A DNA stretch of 64,000 nucleotides from Polycladidibacter stylochi (GCF_001562055.1 NZ_LLWE01000040.1:1-64000); one strand, 5' to 3'. Positions 35,359 through 45,560 are shown, numbered from the stretch's first letter. Notes: generated by a model from the letters alone, not told the origin. Numbers and translations: made by a program.

Positions 35359-37029
35359 TCAAGCCGCTTCGTTAATCCAGCCACGAACGATGTTCACGGC
35401 TTCCGTTGGCATTTCATCGATCATATCGCCAAGTTCTTGGATTGATTTTGAGTGCAATGCTGCCTGAATACGCGCATCATCCACCCACCCTTCTTTATGC
35501 ATGCTAGCAGTATCAAGAGTACGCTGGGTGGCCCCATCAGCGACACCGCCCCCGTCAACGCTGGTCAGTCCCGCTTCACCTGCCACCTGCCCGCTGGCCG
35601 TCTCCATTTGCGGCCCGGTGAGCAATGCTTGCGGCTCCGCACTCTCGTCGGTACTTAGAATACGTTTCATAAGCGGGTTCACGGCAAACAGCAGCATTAA
35701 CACCGAAATCACCAGCAACACGCCCAGCTCCGCAAGCCGCATGATTTCTTCATGGGTAAAGTCAAACATACCCGGCTCATCATCAAACACATCGCTCGAA
35801 GGTGTTTCGATAAACCGCAGGTTAATAACTTCTACCTTGTCGCCGCGCCGCTCATCATAGCCCACAGCGGTACGCACCAGCTTAGCAATACTATCCAGCT
35901 CCTCTTGCGAGCGCGCCTGGTAAACCTGATCCCCTTCACTATTGGTGACATAAGTACCATCCACCAGCACGGCCACAGAGAGCCGTTCCAAACCACCGGC
36001 TTCGATAACTTCGGTCGATGTACTCTTGGAAATCTCGTAGTTAATGGTTTCATCGCTCACACTCGAGCTATCCTCACGCCCGCTGTTGCCATTGCTACCT
36101 TCAGCATTTGGCAACAGATTGGAAACACTCACAGTGCTATCACGCATACCATTGCGCTGCGCTTCTTCGCGGCTCTGGGAAGAACGCACCACCTGCCCGT
36201 CAGGATCATATGTTTCTTGGGTTTCGGTTTTAGAGTTCAGGTTCAACTCGGCAGCAACACGCACCCGCGCCCTACCGGCACCCACCACATTGTTCAAAAT
36301 ATCTTCAATTTGGGTCCGCATGCGGTTTTCAAGCGCCATGCGCCGCTCATCCATTTTGGCCGAGCCAAGCACACCGTCTTCCTCACCGCTTCCGCTTGCC
36401 AGCAGCGCACCGCGTTCATCCACGATAGAAACATGCGCGGGGTCAAGCCCTTCAACGGCCGATGCCACAAGGTGTTGAATAGAGCGGATCTGCTCGGCAT
36501 CCAGATTACCCCGCACCTTCAGCACAATCGAAGCTGTGGGCGGCTCCCGGTCACGCTGGAACAGTTGCTTTTCCGGTATCACCAGATGCACCCGCGCATT
36601 CGATACCTGGTTAATGGAGCGAATGGTACGCGCCAACTCACCCTCAAGCGCGCGTAACAGGTTTATATTTTGCACAAAGCTCGTGGCTCCCAGAGTATCG
36701 CCACGGTCAAATATCTCGTAGCCGATCCCCCCGCCAGAGGGCAAACCGGATTCAGCCAAACTCATACGGGTTTGATAAACCACCGCTTGCGGCACATACA
36801 CAGCAGAGCCATTGTTACGCAGCTCGTAAGTTGTTCCCGCACCATCCAGCTGCGCCACAATCGCGCTCGTGTCATCAACGGTTAAGTCGGTATACAAAGG
36901 CACCAGCTGCGGCGCGGTCGCCCGCATAATAATAAAAGCAAAAACACCAATAAGTATGGTGGCCATCGCACCCATGGCACCAAGACGCGCAGGACCAAGC
37001 TTTTTAAAAAAATCCAAGAATCCAACCAC
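35359..37029 (-). CDS. fliF: Flagellar MS-ring protein FliF
   Basis: The 556-residue FliF builds the membrane ring on which motor and export gate assemble. Two membrane helices are clear (about residues 17-36 and 442-462), flanking a periplasmic part with ring-building motifs: [56 protein letters not shown] and [28 protein letters not shown]. The C-terminal tail (VRGWI) is the FliG-binding segment. It is the promoter-proximal gene of fliFGH-fliN-flbD-flhA. A perfect CtrA box lies about 140 nt upstream. Confidence 0.96.
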   Translation of the reverse strand: MVGFLDFFKKLGPARLGAMGAMATILIGVFAFIIMRATAPQLVPLYTDLTVDDTSAIVAQLDGAGTTYELRNNGSAVYVPQAVVYQTRMSLAESGLPSGGGIGYEIFDRGDTLGATSFVQNINLLRALEGELARTIRSINQVSNARVHLVIPEKQLFQRDREPPTASIVLKVRGNLDAEQIRSIQHLVASAVEGLDPAHVSIVDERGALLASGSGEEDGVLGSAKMDERRMALENRMRTQIEDILNNVVGAGRARVRVAAELNLNSKTETQETYDPDGQVVRSSQSREEAQRNGMRDSTVSVSNLLPNAEGSNGNSGREDSSSVSDETINYEISKSTSTEVIEAGGLERLSVAVLVDGTYVTNSEGDQVYQARSQEELDSIAKLVRTAVGYDERRGDKVEVINLRFIETPSSDVFDDEPGMFDFTHEEIMRLAELGVLLVISVLMLLFAVNPLMKRILSTDESAEPQALLTGPQMETASGQVAGEAGLTSVDGGGVADGATQRTLDTASMHKEGWVDDARIQAALHSKSIQELGDMIDEMPTEAVNIVRGWINEAA

Positions 37030-37460
37030 GCTCGCCGCCCCCGTGTGTTGCCGTCGTCAAACCTTCTAAAATGTTCGAAATACCCGCGAGTACCCCTACC
37101 CGCGCATTACCTAGGCAGCTTCTGCCGCACCAACTGCTTTGTTACTAGGTAATTTTTGCCTGTTATAAAGTTAATTTATGCTTAACGCACTAATTAAAAT
37201 GACCTAACGAACAGAAAAGTTTCGTTAAACTCTTGACTCAACTTTTCCGTTTAGAATCAAATGCAGTAGAAAAATCATCGGAAAAACTATATTTATCTAA
37301 TAATATCATAGGGGTAACAAAGAGACTCAGCTCAACATTTCAAACGCCTAACGTAAAGTATCCCACCTTGCTTGCCTAAGCCAAAAAGCGCACATTGTGC
37401 ACTAACTAAAACTCTAAAAAATGAGAATTTATAATCTTTTGGCAAGTTCACAAAAGAAAA
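37030..37460. other. fliF upstream region
   Basis: This AT-rich stretch of about 430 bp, with no ORF, separates fliF from the sciP terminator. It carries the CtrA box (37171-37185) and must hold the fliF promoter. A sigma54-like GG-N10-GC pattern lies at 37116-37133 on the minus strand, but the match is poor. Confidence 0.5.
37171..37185 (-). promoter_or_regulatory. CtrA-binding box upstream of fliF
   Basis: TTAA-N7-TTAA is present exactly (TTAATTTATGCTTAA). This is the consensus for the alphaproteobacterial cell-cycle regulator CtrA, which activates fliF in Caulobacter. The site is 142 nt before the fliF ATG. The motif is seen; binding is inference, strengthened by sciP, a CtrA inhibitor, being encoded next door. 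Confidence 0.65.
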
Positions 37461-37482
37461 GGGAGCGATAAGTACCGCTCCC
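37452..37482 (-). terminator. Intrinsic terminator of sciP
   Basis: On the minus strand GGGAGCG (37482-37476), an eight-base loop, CGCTCCC (37467-37461), then TTTTCTTTT. It lies 31 nt past the sciP stop. Confidence 0.85.
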
Positions 37483-37513
37483 AAATCAAATCAATTGCAA
37501 TAATGCATTACCA

Positions 37514-37789
37514 CTAGTTACGGTAGTCCTGCACTTTTGTTGCCCTGAGCCCTGCCAACCCATGCCGGTCTATAGAGCTTTGCCATGACAAATACTCCTC
37601 AACCGTTAGGGTATAGCGCGAACAAGCTTCCTCCAAAGAAAGCAACCCGCCGCGCACAGCAGCTACAACCTCCGCCTTGCGGCGAATAACCCAGCGTTTT
37701 GTCGAAACCGGCGGCAAGTCGGCAATGGTAAGCGGACTGCCATCCGGTCCGATGACATATTTTGCTCGTGAACGTATCTGTTCGGCCAT
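37514..37789 (-). CDS. sciP: CtrA inhibitor SciP (DUF1153)
   Basis: The 91-residue protein matches SciP almost throughout: KYVIGPDGSPLTIADLPP, TKRWVIRRKAEVVAAVRGGL, SLEEACSRYTLTVEEYLSWQ and IDRHGLAGLRATKVQDYR. SciP is a small helix-turn-helix protein that binds DNA and CtrA and blocks CtrA-dependent transcription in the newborn swarmer cell. The start at 37789 gives family length and has a GTGAGAG site; a longer frame to 37843 runs through a hairpin and is not used. It sits between fliF and flgD and has its own terminator. Confidence 0.93.
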   Translation of the reverse strand: MAEQIRSRAKYVIGPDGSPLTIADLPPVSTKRWVIRRKAEVVAAVRGGLLSLEEACSRYTLTVEEYLSWQSSIDRHGLAGLRATKVQDYRN

Positions 37790-37795
37790 TCTACT

Positions 37796-37828
37796 CTCAC
37801 ACAATTCATGACCAAGCTTGTGTGTGAG
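37796..37828 (-). promoter_or_regulatory. Hairpin covering the sciP ribosome-binding site
   Basis: In the message CTCACACA (37828-37821) can pair with TGTGTGAG (37803-37796). The 3' arm includes the GTGAG of the sciP Shine-Dalgarno sequence, seven bases before the ATG. Folding would hide the site, so translation may be controlled. Confidence 0.5.
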
Positions 37829-37843
37829 AATAGCGCAAGGCAC

Positions 37844-37858
37844 TTAAAATTTGCCTAA
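37844..37858 (-). promoter_or_regulatory. Near-consensus CtrA box upstream of sciP
   Basis: On the plus strand TTAA-N7-CTAA, i.e. TTAG-N7-TTAA read toward sciP, one base from the CtrA consensus. It is about 55 nt before the sciP start, a plausible promoter position. CtrA activates sciP in Caulobacter. Confidence 0.4.
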
Positions 37859-37917
37859 GCCTCTCTAAACAATTCAGTAAGATTCGTTACCGAAATTTCT
37901 TGGTGAAATTAACCTTA

Positions 37918-38577
37918 TTAGACACTACTAACACTCGTTAAATTACCAACTGGTACATTAACACCACCAATTTTTAGGTTAACATTACCACTCGTAAAGT
38001 CCACCATATCCACCACACCTTTAATCTGTGTTGGTATCACAACTTTCTTACCGTCACCCGTTGTCTGCGTAATCTTGATTGTGTAATTGCCATCGGCCAC
38101 AGCTGCGCCGCCATCGTTGGTTCCCGGCCATTTATAGCTGCCCTTACCGGTTTTGAGCGCAATGGTTTGGCGCGATATTAAAGCACCTTTACTGTCGTAT
38201 ACCTCAGCCAGCGCATCACCACTTAAGGCCGTTTCATAGCCCCATGTAATGCCATCACTACCTTTAGGCATCGTGTCCCCTAATGCGGTCACTTCTTTAC
38301 CAACATAGTTAACGAACTGACTCGCACTTTGCGTTTTCATTTGCACCAAAAGCTTATCAAGGTTTTTATTAGAGCTAATTTGTTGCTCTACCATGGTGTA
38401 TTGCACCAGTTGATTCGTGAACTGAGTCGCATCCATAGGCTTCAGCGGATCTTGATTTTGCACCTGTGTCGTCAACATATTCATGAACAAGTCGTAACTT
38501 GCTGCTATTTTCTTTTCACTTGCAGCGGTCGTTGTTTGTGTGCCGCCACTTGCAGCCAAATCAGAAATACTAGCCAT
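37918..38577 (-). CDS. flgD: Flagellar hook assembly scaffold FlgD
   Basis: The 219-residue FlgD caps the growing hook and guides FlgE assembly; it is exported and later lost. The conserved N-terminal block is clear (YDLFMNMLTTQVQNQDPLKPMDATQFTNQLVQYTMVEQQ), followed by the FlgD Tudor/FnIII-like pair (VTALGDTM, GALISRQTIALKTGKGSYKWPGTNDGG). It starts 15 bp after fliK, a normal flagellar pairing. Confidence 0.94.
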   Translation of the reverse strand: MASISDLAASGGTQTTTAASEKKIAASYDLFMNMLTTQVQNQDPLKPMDATQFTNQLVQYTMVEQQISSNKNLDKLLVQMKTQSASQFVNYVGKEVTALGDTMPKGSDGITWGYETALSGDALAEVYDSKGALISRQTIALKTGKGSYKWPGTNDGGAAVADGNYTIKITQTTGDGKKVVIPTQIKGVVDMVDFTSGNVNLKIGGVNVPVGNLTSVSSV

Positions 38578-38592
38578 TTTTCACTCTTATAA

Positions 38593-41130
38593 TTACACCA
38601 GTCGGTTCAAACCCGATTGCAAGTTGCTTTCGCGAGGCAACGACCGTGCCACCTCGTCTTTTTCAATCACAGCGCGACGTCCACCTTGCGAGGAAAAGTC
38701 GGTCTGTCCATGCTCACTTTGGCTTTGCGCAAATGCGTTTTGCCGCTCGCCCTGCCCTTGCCCCAATGAAAATTGTAGTTCTGTCTGCCCTTGCCCATAT
38801 CCCGCATCTTGCAAAGCTTTTGCCAATGCCCGCTGGTCACGCATCAAAAAGTCCAGCGTTTCGCTGCGTTCCACAAACATATGCGCTTTCACACGGCCAT
38901 CCTTGGTAAATTCGAGCGAAACATTCACACTGCCCAGTTCTGCCGGATGCAGTTTTATTTCAAAACTGCTCGCCTTACGCTGTAATTGCCGGGTAAATTC
39001 TGGCCAGACCACCTGCGAAATTTGCCTTTCGGCTGCAACCTGCGCCATTTGTGCGCCAACAGTACCATGGCCACTTTGCCCATGACCATGTAAACCAGTC
39101 ACGCCACGGCCAGCAAAATCACCGCTAAACTCTCCCTCGAAAAAGGCATCACCATCCCTCACATCCAATAGGGGGCTATGCGCCTGCAACAGTCCGCTTG
39201 CCTGCCCGGCAATCATACTTGTTGCAAGACCGCCCGCCTGTTGGCGAGACGAAGCAGCGTTACCTTGCCCCGTTTTAGCATCAGAATTTCCACCGCTCTC
39301 GCCCTGCCCCGATAGCTGACGCTGCATAACAGCGCTATCCTCCCCGGCATCAAGCGAATCTGGCGCATTTCCATGCATCAACGCTGCAGGCACGGGCGTA
39401 TTGGGCTGTGCGGTTTGCTTAACAAGCTGCTGGCTCTCTTGCGCTAAATGACTTTTTGCCCCTTGCAGCACAACACTATCTTGGCTGGCCTCTATCACTC
39501 CTTGTGCATCAGGGCGCTGTTGACTGGCATGCGCTTTAATGTGAGTGGCTAAAAACGCGCTCTCACCAGCAAACCTCGGGCTTCTTGATGACAATAAAGG
39601 CTTATCCGCACCCGTTTTTATTCCTTCGCCCAGCTGCTGACGATCAACTTCAACTAGCGGCTCTGTTTTTGCTCGTACCTTAGCCACTTCAGGTATGGCC
39701 AATAGTTCACTCAAACTACGTTGGCCGTTAACTCGCTGGCCATGAACCGCCCCGTTGCCACCATTCACTTCTAAGGCGTTCGCCACGTCAGACACCTGCC
39801 CCATACGACTTTGATTAGCCTGCGGGCTTTGTGTCATTTTCCCTTGCTCCAACAAGGAGGGCAGACTGTTCCCTTGTACGGGCAAACTTACACGCCAATC
39901 GAGCTCCCGTGAAAAACTATGATCAACCTTCCCGGTCTGCGCGTGTACACCGCTCATTTCTAAAGCAATGCCTTGCATGCGATGGCTTTCGTTCATGATC
40001 AAAGAACTGTTACCACGAGGCACAGTTTCAACCGCATCATTTGCTTTTGAAACTTCTAAAGAACCGGGCTTTTCAGCGCGCCCGCTCTGTAAGAGCCCAT
40101 CAACATCAAACATCGATTGCAACGCACCATGTGCATGAATTTCTTTCAGTCCATGATGCGGTAGTACTGGCATTTCAGGTCTTGCGGGCATTTTTGGCAA
40201 AGCTCTTGGTAAAATCGTAGAACCCGCTTCTTGCGCAAACGCAACCAGCTCATCCTGACCCGAAGAGATAACAGAAGCACCATACCCCGTTTTTGATACC
40301 AGCACATTTTGCAGTGTCGCAGTACTTTTCGGAACCGCAACAGCATTTGCCGGCAAACGACCTCCATCATCAACAGCGCTTTGAGTGATGTTCTGTACAT
40401 TTGTCGAGGGTGCCATTTTCGGCGTCCCTTCCGCCAACGGTGATTTCAATCCATTATTCGCCAGTGATGTGAGGCTCAAACTCCGGCCCACCACATCTCG
40501 TCGTTTTTGCATCACATTTGCATCAGTTTTGAAGCCGTTTTGAACACTTTTAAAACCGATAGGTGCAGCACCAGTTACACTATGGTGCAACACAAGCTGT
40601 GCACCATCATCTGCAAGTGCATTAGCGGGCATAAGACCGTTCGCGCCAGTATTGACCGGCGAAAGCAAGGAAATATCATTAACGACTGAAGAAGTATTTT
40701 GGTTATTTTGCAGCAGGTTAACATCAACATTGGCCCATTGACCTGCCATGTGAACCGGCAAATTTGCCGCTTGTTTAATCCCCAAAGTCTGACCACGATT
40801 TATCGCTGGCTCAGTGGTATTAACCTGCGTACTCAGCAGCGCACCAATAAAAGCACTGTTCTCAATGCCATTCTCAACAGGGCTATCAACCTTTTGAGCA
40901 CCATCGACCTTGTCTTCGATAACACTAGAAACTGTTGAATCTAAACTCAAAATCTGCGCAAAACTAGCGCGGTTTTCACCAGAACCGAGACCGCTTACAC
41001 CCCTACTATCAATAGCAGTGTTTTCAAATAGCGCCCCCGCCTCGCCAAGCGGGGATACATCGCCGCTTCCAGCTGTCCGCAGCGCACCACCAGAAATCAA
41101 TGCCAAAAAATGAGCGCTCGTCTGCACCAT
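38593..41130 (-). CDS. fliK: Flagellar hook-length control protein FliK
   Basis: The 845-residue protein is mostly low-complexity Gln/Ser/Ala-rich sequence, as expected of the FliK molecular ruler, with the conserved Flg_hook domain at the C-terminal end (EFTRQLQRKASSFEIKLHPAELGSVNVSLEFTKDGRVKAHMFVERSETLDFLMRD, about residues 700-780) and a Gln/Gly tail GQGQGERQNAFAQSQ. It is about twice the length of enteric FliK, common in alphaproteobacteria. The ATG at 41130 follows AGGGG; the frame continues 31 codons upstream without a better start. It is first in a fliK-flgD unit. Confidence 0.88.
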   Translation of the reverse strand: MVQTSAHFLALISGGALRTAGSGDVSPLGEAGALFENTAIDSRGVSGLGSGENRASFAQILSLDSTVSSVIEDKVDGAQKVDSPVENGIENSAFIGALLSTQVNTTEPAINRGQTLGIKQAANLPVHMAGQWANVDVNLLQNNQNTSSVVNDISLLSPVNTGANGLMPANALADDGAQLVLHHSVTGAAPIGFKSVQNGFKTDANVMQKRRDVVGRSLSLTSLANNGLKSPLAEGTPKMAPSTNVQNITQSAVDDGGRLPANAVAVPKSTATLQNVLVSKTGYGASVISSGQDELVAFAQEAGSTILPRALPKMPARPEMPVLPHHGLKEIHAHGALQSMFDVDGLLQSGRAEKPGSLEVSKANDAVETVPRGNSSLIMNESHRMQGIALEMSGVHAQTGKVDHSFSRELDWRVSLPVQGNSLPSLLEQGKMTQSPQANQSRMGQVSDVANALEVNGGNGAVHGQRVNGQRSLSELLAIPEVAKVRAKTEPLVEVDRQQLGEGIKTGADKPLLSSRSPRFAGESAFLATHIKAHASQQRPDAQGVIEASQDSVVLQGAKSHLAQESQQLVKQTAQPNTPVPAALMHGNAPDSLDAGEDSAVMQRQLSGQGESGGNSDAKTGQGNAASSRQQAGGLATSMIAGQASGLLQAHSPLLDVRDGDAFFEGEFSGDFAGRGVTGLHGHGQSGHGTVGAQMAQVAAERQISQVVWPEFTRQLQRKASSFEIKLHPAELGSVNVSLEFTKDGRVKAHMFVERSETLDFLMRDQRALAKALQDAGYGQGQTELQFSLGQGQGERQNAFAQSQSEHGQTDFSSQGGRRAVIEKDEVARSLPRESNLQSGLNRLV

Positions 41131-41636
41131 AAAAACCCCTGAACCATGACAATCCAACCCAGCCGCGCAATAATGATGGGCCAGGACAAACTTCTCATGC
41201 GTATCAAGCAATTTCCTTGCCAACTACAAAAATATAATAAAATATTGTTTTTATTGATCTTTTTAAAAGGCATTTTAAAATGCGATAAGTCATCTAGGCA
41301 ACTATTGCCCCACAATTAAAACCCTAAGGGAAATTACGGTGCGCAAAAAGTGCTCTCTCTCAACCGACAGGTCAGCAGTTCGCTGGTGCGTAACGATAAT
41401 AAGTCGCAGACGCAATAATTCGGCATGCAAACAACACAGGGGATTGAGAGCAGCAATGTTTTTCGCTATATTCCGCCATGCATGCGCCATTAATCAGCCA
41501 GTCATGCATAATCTCGTTCAGCAATCATCTGAAATCGAGATGAAAAAACAGTAAGTTAATCACCCACGACATATTGTGGACGTAAGGTTGCCCTAAAACA
41601 GCTAAGGTATTCGGCAACTCATCAGGACCTTGAAAT
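41131..41636. other. Divergent fliK / mnmA intergenic region
   Basis: About 500 bp. A perfect 14-bp palindrome GCATTTTAAAATGC lies at 41270-41283 within a T/A-rich tract and could be an operator. Two TTAA halves there are eight, not seven, bases apart, so it is not a standard CtrA box. Overlapping short ORFs on both strands (41302-41554) have no ribosome site or recognisable motif and are not called. Confidence 0.45.
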
Positions 41637-42827
41637 ATGCTAAACAGCCTTGGCCTCCCCGGCCGCCCCGAAGATACTCGCGTAGTCGTTGCCATGTCAG
41701 GTGGCGTAGATTCTTCAGTAGTGGCCGGACTGATGAAACGCCAAGGCTATGATGTTGTTGGTGTTACACTACAATTATACGATCATGGCGCAGCTGTACA
41801 AAAAAAGGGAACATGCTGTGCGGGACAAGATATCCACGACGCACGCCGTGTGGCCGAACGCCTCGGCATCCCGCATTATGTGCTGGATTATGAATCCCGT
41901 TTTCGTGAACAAGTCATCGAACGCTTTGCCGATAGCTATATAAATGGGGAGACACCTATCCCCTGTGTCACCTGCAACCAAACCGTAAAATTCCAGGATC
42001 TTCTTGAAACCGCAAAAGACCTTGGTGCCGACGTTTTGGTCACCGGCCATTATGTGCGAACGAAGGTTATTGGTAATCAACAAGCGCTCTACCGGCCCGT
42101 GGATTTGGACCGCGATCAAAGTTATTTTCTTTTCGCAACCACTCAAGAGCAGCTAGACTTCCTCCGCTTCCCGCTTGGCGGCATGACCAAGCCACAAGTG
42201 CGTGAACTGGCAAGAGAATTTGGCCTAGAAATTGCCAACAAACACGACAGCCAAGATATCTGTTTTGTACCAGAGGGCAAGTACACCGACGTTATTGCAA
42301 AGTTACGCCCCCATGCAGCCGAAGAAGGGGATATTGTACACGTCGACGGCCGCGTTCTTGGCACTCACAAAGGTATCATTCACTATACAATTGGTCAGCG
42401 TCGTGGCATCGGCATCTCTGCCAATGATCCGCTCTATGTTGTGCACCTTGATGCCGATAATCGCCGCGTAATCGTTGGCCCCAAAGAGGCTCTAGCCGCA
42501 CATAAGCTGTTATTACGCGGAGTTAACTGGATTGGCCCGGGAAATCTGGAAGACATCGCCGAAGACGGCATGCACGTCTATGCAAAAGTGCGCTCCACGC
42601 GTCCGCCAACAAAAGCAGTTATCCGCCACAAAGACGGCATCACAACTGTTGAATTAATTGAAGGTGAACAAGGTGTGGCTCCAGGTCAAGCCTGCGTATT
42701 TTTTGAAAACCAAACCGAAGAATCTCGCGTACTTGGAGGTGGATGGATCCAACGTGCCGAAAAAGACGAAGCATCAGAACAAGCGCTTTTCCAGTTGCTT
42801 GGCAAAAGCTGGGAAGCAGCGCACTGA
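41637..42827 (+). CDS. mnmA: tRNA-specific 2-thiouridylase MnmA
   Basis: The 396-residue enzyme adds sulphur to U34 of Lys, Glu and Gln tRNAs. It has the PP-loop ATP-binding SGGVDSSV (residues 20-27), the first catalytic Cys in [12 protein letters not shown] and the second in [11 protein letters not shown], plus the C-terminal beta-barrel [21 protein letters not shown]. Length is at the upper end of the family. An AGGA site precedes the ATG. It stands alone, with a hairpin 54 nt downstream. Confidence 0.96.
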   Translation: MLNSLGLPGRPEDTRVVVAMSGGVDSSVVAGLMKRQGYDVVGVTLQLYDHGAAVQKKGTCCAGQDIHDARRVAERLGIPHYVLDYESRFREQVIERFADSYINGETPIPCVTCNQTVKFQDLLETAKDLGADVLVTGHYVRTKVIGNQQALYRPVDLDRDQSYFLFATTQEQLDFLRFPLGGMTKPQVRELAREFGLEIANKHDSQDICFVPEGKYTDVIAKLRPHAAEEGDIVHVDGRVLGTHKGIIHYTIGQRRGIGISANDPLYVVHLDADNRRVIVGPKEALAAHKLLLRGVNWIGPGNLEDIAEDGMHVYAKVRSTRPPTKAVIRHKDGITTVELIEGEQGVAPGQACVFFENQTEESRVLGGGWIQRAEKDEASEQALFQLLGKSWEAAH

Positions 42828-43369
42828 CAAACAACTATTCACGCTACAACTGTATATATAGCGTCCAATAGAGCCCTGATATCTGCTCAATGACACATGA
42901 GAAAAATATCATTGAGCAGATTTAATTCATTTCATGGCTTTTCATAAAATATTTATTGAGCAAAATAAATGTTCTTCCCCCCTAAAGGGACCTAGAGTTA
43001 CATTTGCATAATCTTAAACATTGTCACACAATGAAATTATCAGGACGCAATATAAAGACAATTTTAAGTAAAATGTCCTCATAATCTCCAAATGTGCAAA
43101 CCAATCCTTGCAGTATAGTATATATCTTCAAATCAAAAGAACTTCTAGGGTGAAATCAACATCATGTAATATGTATTCGTAGATAAAATATATTATCCCT
43201 ACAATAATAATATAATATCAACGCAACTATTTCAAATATATATATTTTTAATATTATATAATAAATATTTAAATGGCAATATTACGCATGTAATATAAAG
43301 TATTTATACCGATTTAATTATTTAAGCTATATTCTATCATTAAAATTATAGTAAATATTAGAGGTTACA
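42828..43369. other. AT-rich region between mnmA and chemoreceptor gene
   Basis: About 540 bp. From roughly 43000 the sequence is extremely AT-rich with long TATA/ATAAT tracts. No ORF is called. It contains the mnmA hairpin and the chemoreceptor promoter, though so many TATAAT-like hexamers are present that I cannot choose one. Confidence 0.5.
42881..42921 (+). terminator. Long perfect hairpin after mnmA
   Basis: ATCTGCTCAATGA (42881-42893) and TCATTGAGCAGAT (42909-42921) form a perfect 13-bp stem with a 15-nt A-rich loop. TTTAATTCATTTCATGGCTTTT follows, a loosely T-rich tail, so termination is likely but not certain. Confidence 0.6.
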
Positions 43370-45079
43370 ATGATATCTCCATCTAAAGTTACTGTGATTA
43401 CAAAAACCATTTCTCTCATTGTAGTTATAGTACTCATATCCATAGCAATTGTTTGCATAACTACACTACTAACCATAAAGGATAAAATCTCAGATAATAT
43501 TATAGATAGGCAAGATTTAAATATAAAGGTAGCTGCAAAAGCACTTATAAATATTACGCCGAATATGAAAATCAATTACAGTCAAAATACGATCGAGAGT
43601 ATTTACATAGACAAAATACCAGACCTTAGCTCTCATAAACTTATTGATGACATCAGCAATACTATTGGCTCAACAGCCACTATCTTTACATGGGATGAAG
43701 CAGAGCAAGACTTTATCCGAGCCACAACGAATATTCGCAACGCCCAAGGCGATCGAATCCTTGGAACTTTTCTTGGCAAAACAGGTAAAGTATACCCTGT
43801 AATAATAAACGGTAAAAGTTACAGGGGAACGGCCAATATTTTGGGAAAAGCATACTACACAGCTTACCAACCCATAATGAACAATAATAATAATGTCATA
43901 GGCATCTTATATACTGGAATATCATCTACAAAAGCAGACAGACTATTCCAAGAAATAAGAAGTAACCTACTCCTATCAACATCAATAATAACAATTATTA
44001 TTGCTGTATTGTCCTATTTTATTTTTTCAAAAATGCTTTTACCCTTCAAGGTAATGACTCAAAACCTTCATCGCTTGGCTGAAAATGAAAAACTCCAAGG
44101 CCTTTCCTGGACAGAAAGAAATGATGAAGTTGGTGACATGGCACGGGCCGTAACAATACTGGCTCAAAACAACGAAGAGCGTATGCGCCTTGAGAAGGTC
44201 AACCAAAATGAGCATGAAAAACAAGTACAACGCAATCATGATCTTGAACAATTACTATTAGAATTTGAAGGGGAGATGAAAAATTCTTTACAGATAATAG
44301 ACGACAACTCCACTTCTCTCGTTTCCACTGCAAATAATCTTGCAACAATTGCTAATGATAACGCCACCCATGCCAGCAAAACCGAAGAAACGACACAAGA
44401 AGCAGCGAAAAGCGTCCAATCCGTCGCAACTTCGTCAGAAGAACTTGTTGCATCAATAGAAGAAATTAACCGGCAAATAGAAAGCTCAACCAAACTCATT
44501 TCTAAAACCGCTGCAAATGCTTACGAGACCAACCAAAAGGTTGAAGGCCTTGTGCAATCTTCGAATAAAATCAGCCAGGTCATTACGATGATCCAAGATA
44601 TCGCAGAGCAAACCAACCTATTGGCCTTAAACGCAACAATCGAGGCAGCTCGAGCCGGTGAAATGGGGCGTGGCTTTGCTGTTGTGGCAAGTGAAGTTAA
44701 ACAATTAGCAACTCAAACATCCAAAGCTACAGAGGAAATTACTCAGCAAATAATTAGCATGCAGAGCTCTTCGGAAGAAGCGGCCGGATCAATCGGCCAG
44801 ATCACGTCAACTATGGAAAATATCAATGAATTTACGCAGTCTATTGCCGCAGCTGTACAACAACAAGGGCTTGCAACTTCAGAAATAAGTTCAAGTATTC
44901 AGCAAGTTGTCATTTCCGCGCGCCAAATAACATCGGTGATGGGCGATTTATCGTCTTCAACCATAGACACAAAAAGTTCATCTAATATGGTACTGGAAGC
45001 CTCTGAAGCAAGCTCGAACCAAGCACTTAATTTGCGAAAAAAAGTCAGCAGCTTTCTTGAAAATGCCCTTGCAATTTAA
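43370..45079 (+). CDS. Methyl-accepting chemotaxis protein with Cache-type sensor
   Basis: The 569-residue chemoreceptor has a first membrane helix (about 10-32), a periplasmic Cache_3-Cache_2-like domain ([45 protein letters not shown]), a second helix (about 202-225), a HAMP domain ([15 protein letters not shown]) and a C-terminal signalling domain whose tip has [37 protein letters not shown]. No C-terminal NWETF-like pentapeptide is seen. Codon use is strongly AT-biased compared with the flanking genes (many ATA, AAT, TTA), suggesting acquisition or relaxed constraint. GAGG precedes the ATG. The ligand is unknown; related Cache domains bind organic acids. Confidence 0.9.
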   Translation: MISPSKVTVITKTISLIVVIVLISIAIVCITTLLTIKDKISDNIIDRQDLNIKVAAKALINITPNMKINYSQNTIESIYIDKIPDLSSHKLIDDISNTIGSTATIFTWDEAEQDFIRATTNIRNAQGDRILGTFLGKTGKVYPVIINGKSYRGTANILGKAYYTAYQPIMNNNNNVIGILYTGISSTKADRLFQEIRSNLLLSTSIITIIIAVLSYFIFSKMLLPFKVMTQNLHRLAENEKLQGLSWTERNDEVGDMARAVTILAQNNEERMRLEKVNQNEHEKQVQRNHDLEQLLLEFEGEMKNSLQIIDDNSTSLVSTANNLATIANDNATHASKTEETTQEAAKSVQSVATSSEELVASIEEINRQIESSTKLISKTAANAYETNQKVEGLVQSSNKISQVITMIQDIAEQTNLLALNATIEAARAGEMGRGFAVVASEVKQLATQTSKATEEITQQIISMQSSSEEAAGSIGQITSTMENINEFTQSIAAAVQQQGLATSEISSSIQQVVISARQITSVMGDLSSSTIDTKSSSNMVLEASEASSNQALNLRKKVSSFLENALAI

Positions 45080-45086
45080 CAGGTTA

Positions 45087-45132
45087 GTGCGCCTTACGCT
45101 TAAATAATAAAGAACACACGCATAAGGCGCAC
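45087..45132 (+). terminator. Hairpin after the chemoreceptor gene
   Basis: GTGCGCCTTA (45087-45096) pairs perfectly with TAAGGCGCAC (45123-45132), extended by two pairs after one mismatch, with a loop of about 20 nt. There is no T-run. It begins seven bases past the stop and is probably a transcript end or stabiliser. Confidence 0.5.
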
Positions 45133-45212
45133 GAATAATAACTACCACTTAATTCCCAAATCTAATTGACTGGTTTATAAACATCCCAACAAATAATAAA
45201 GAGCTTGGTAAA

Positions 45213-45560
45213 ATGATTGAACGACAAGAAACCAACAAACGCATGAGCAAAATTGTCAAGCATAATGGAACTGTTTATCTATGCGGACAAGTTGGTAACC
45301 GCGGCGACAACATGACAGAGCAAACAACAGAATGCCTGCGCCGCATCGATGAATTACTCGCCCAAGCTGGCAGCAACAAAGAGCAAATTCTCCAAGCAAT
45401 CGTTTGGGTTGCAGACATGAACGAATTCCAGCAAATGAATGAAGTATGGGATGCTTGGGTACCGGAAGGACATGCACCAGCAAGAGCATGTGGTGAGGCA
45501 AAGCTCGCCTCTCCAGAACTTAAGGTAGAAATTATCATCACAGCAGCATACAACGCTTAG
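45213..45560 (+). CDS. RidA/YjgF-family protein
   Basis: The 115-residue protein has the YjgF/RidA fold: VYLCGQVGNRGDNMTEQTTECLRRIDELLAQAGSNKEQILQAIVWVADMNEFQQMNEVWDAWVPEGHAPARACGEAKLASPELKVEIIITA in substance. The Arg that binds the imine substrate is present in HAPARACGEA, but the usual V-E around it is altered. RidA members hydrolyse reactive enamines and imines from PLP enzymes; this one belongs to the broader YoaB/Rid4-7 side rather than canonical RidA, so the substrate is open. It is monocistronic with a strong terminator. Confidence 0.85.
   Translation: MIERQETNKRMSKIVKHNGTVYLCGQVGNRGDNMTEQTTECLRRIDELLAQAGSNKEQILQAIVWVADMNEFQQMNEVWDAWVPEGHAPARACGEAKLASPELKVEIIITAAYNA

Noticed and set aside
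35752-36657. 301-codon plus-strand ORF opposite fliF
   Set aside because: FliF is certain on the minus strand; the product is His/Thr-rich without any family motif.
37116-37133. GG-N10-GC pattern, possible sigma54 promoter of fliF
   Set aside because: Only the two invariant dinucleotides fit; the surrounding bases differ from consensus, and a CtrA box nearby is a better explanation.
41263-41278. Two TTAA halves upstream of fliK as a CtrA box
   Set aside because: Spacing is eight, not seven, and the halves fall inside a perfect A/T palindrome that explains them.
41302-41554. Overlapping 62- and 71-codon ORFs upstream of mnmA
   Set aside because: They are on opposite strands of the same DNA, with no ribosome site or recognisable sequence in either.
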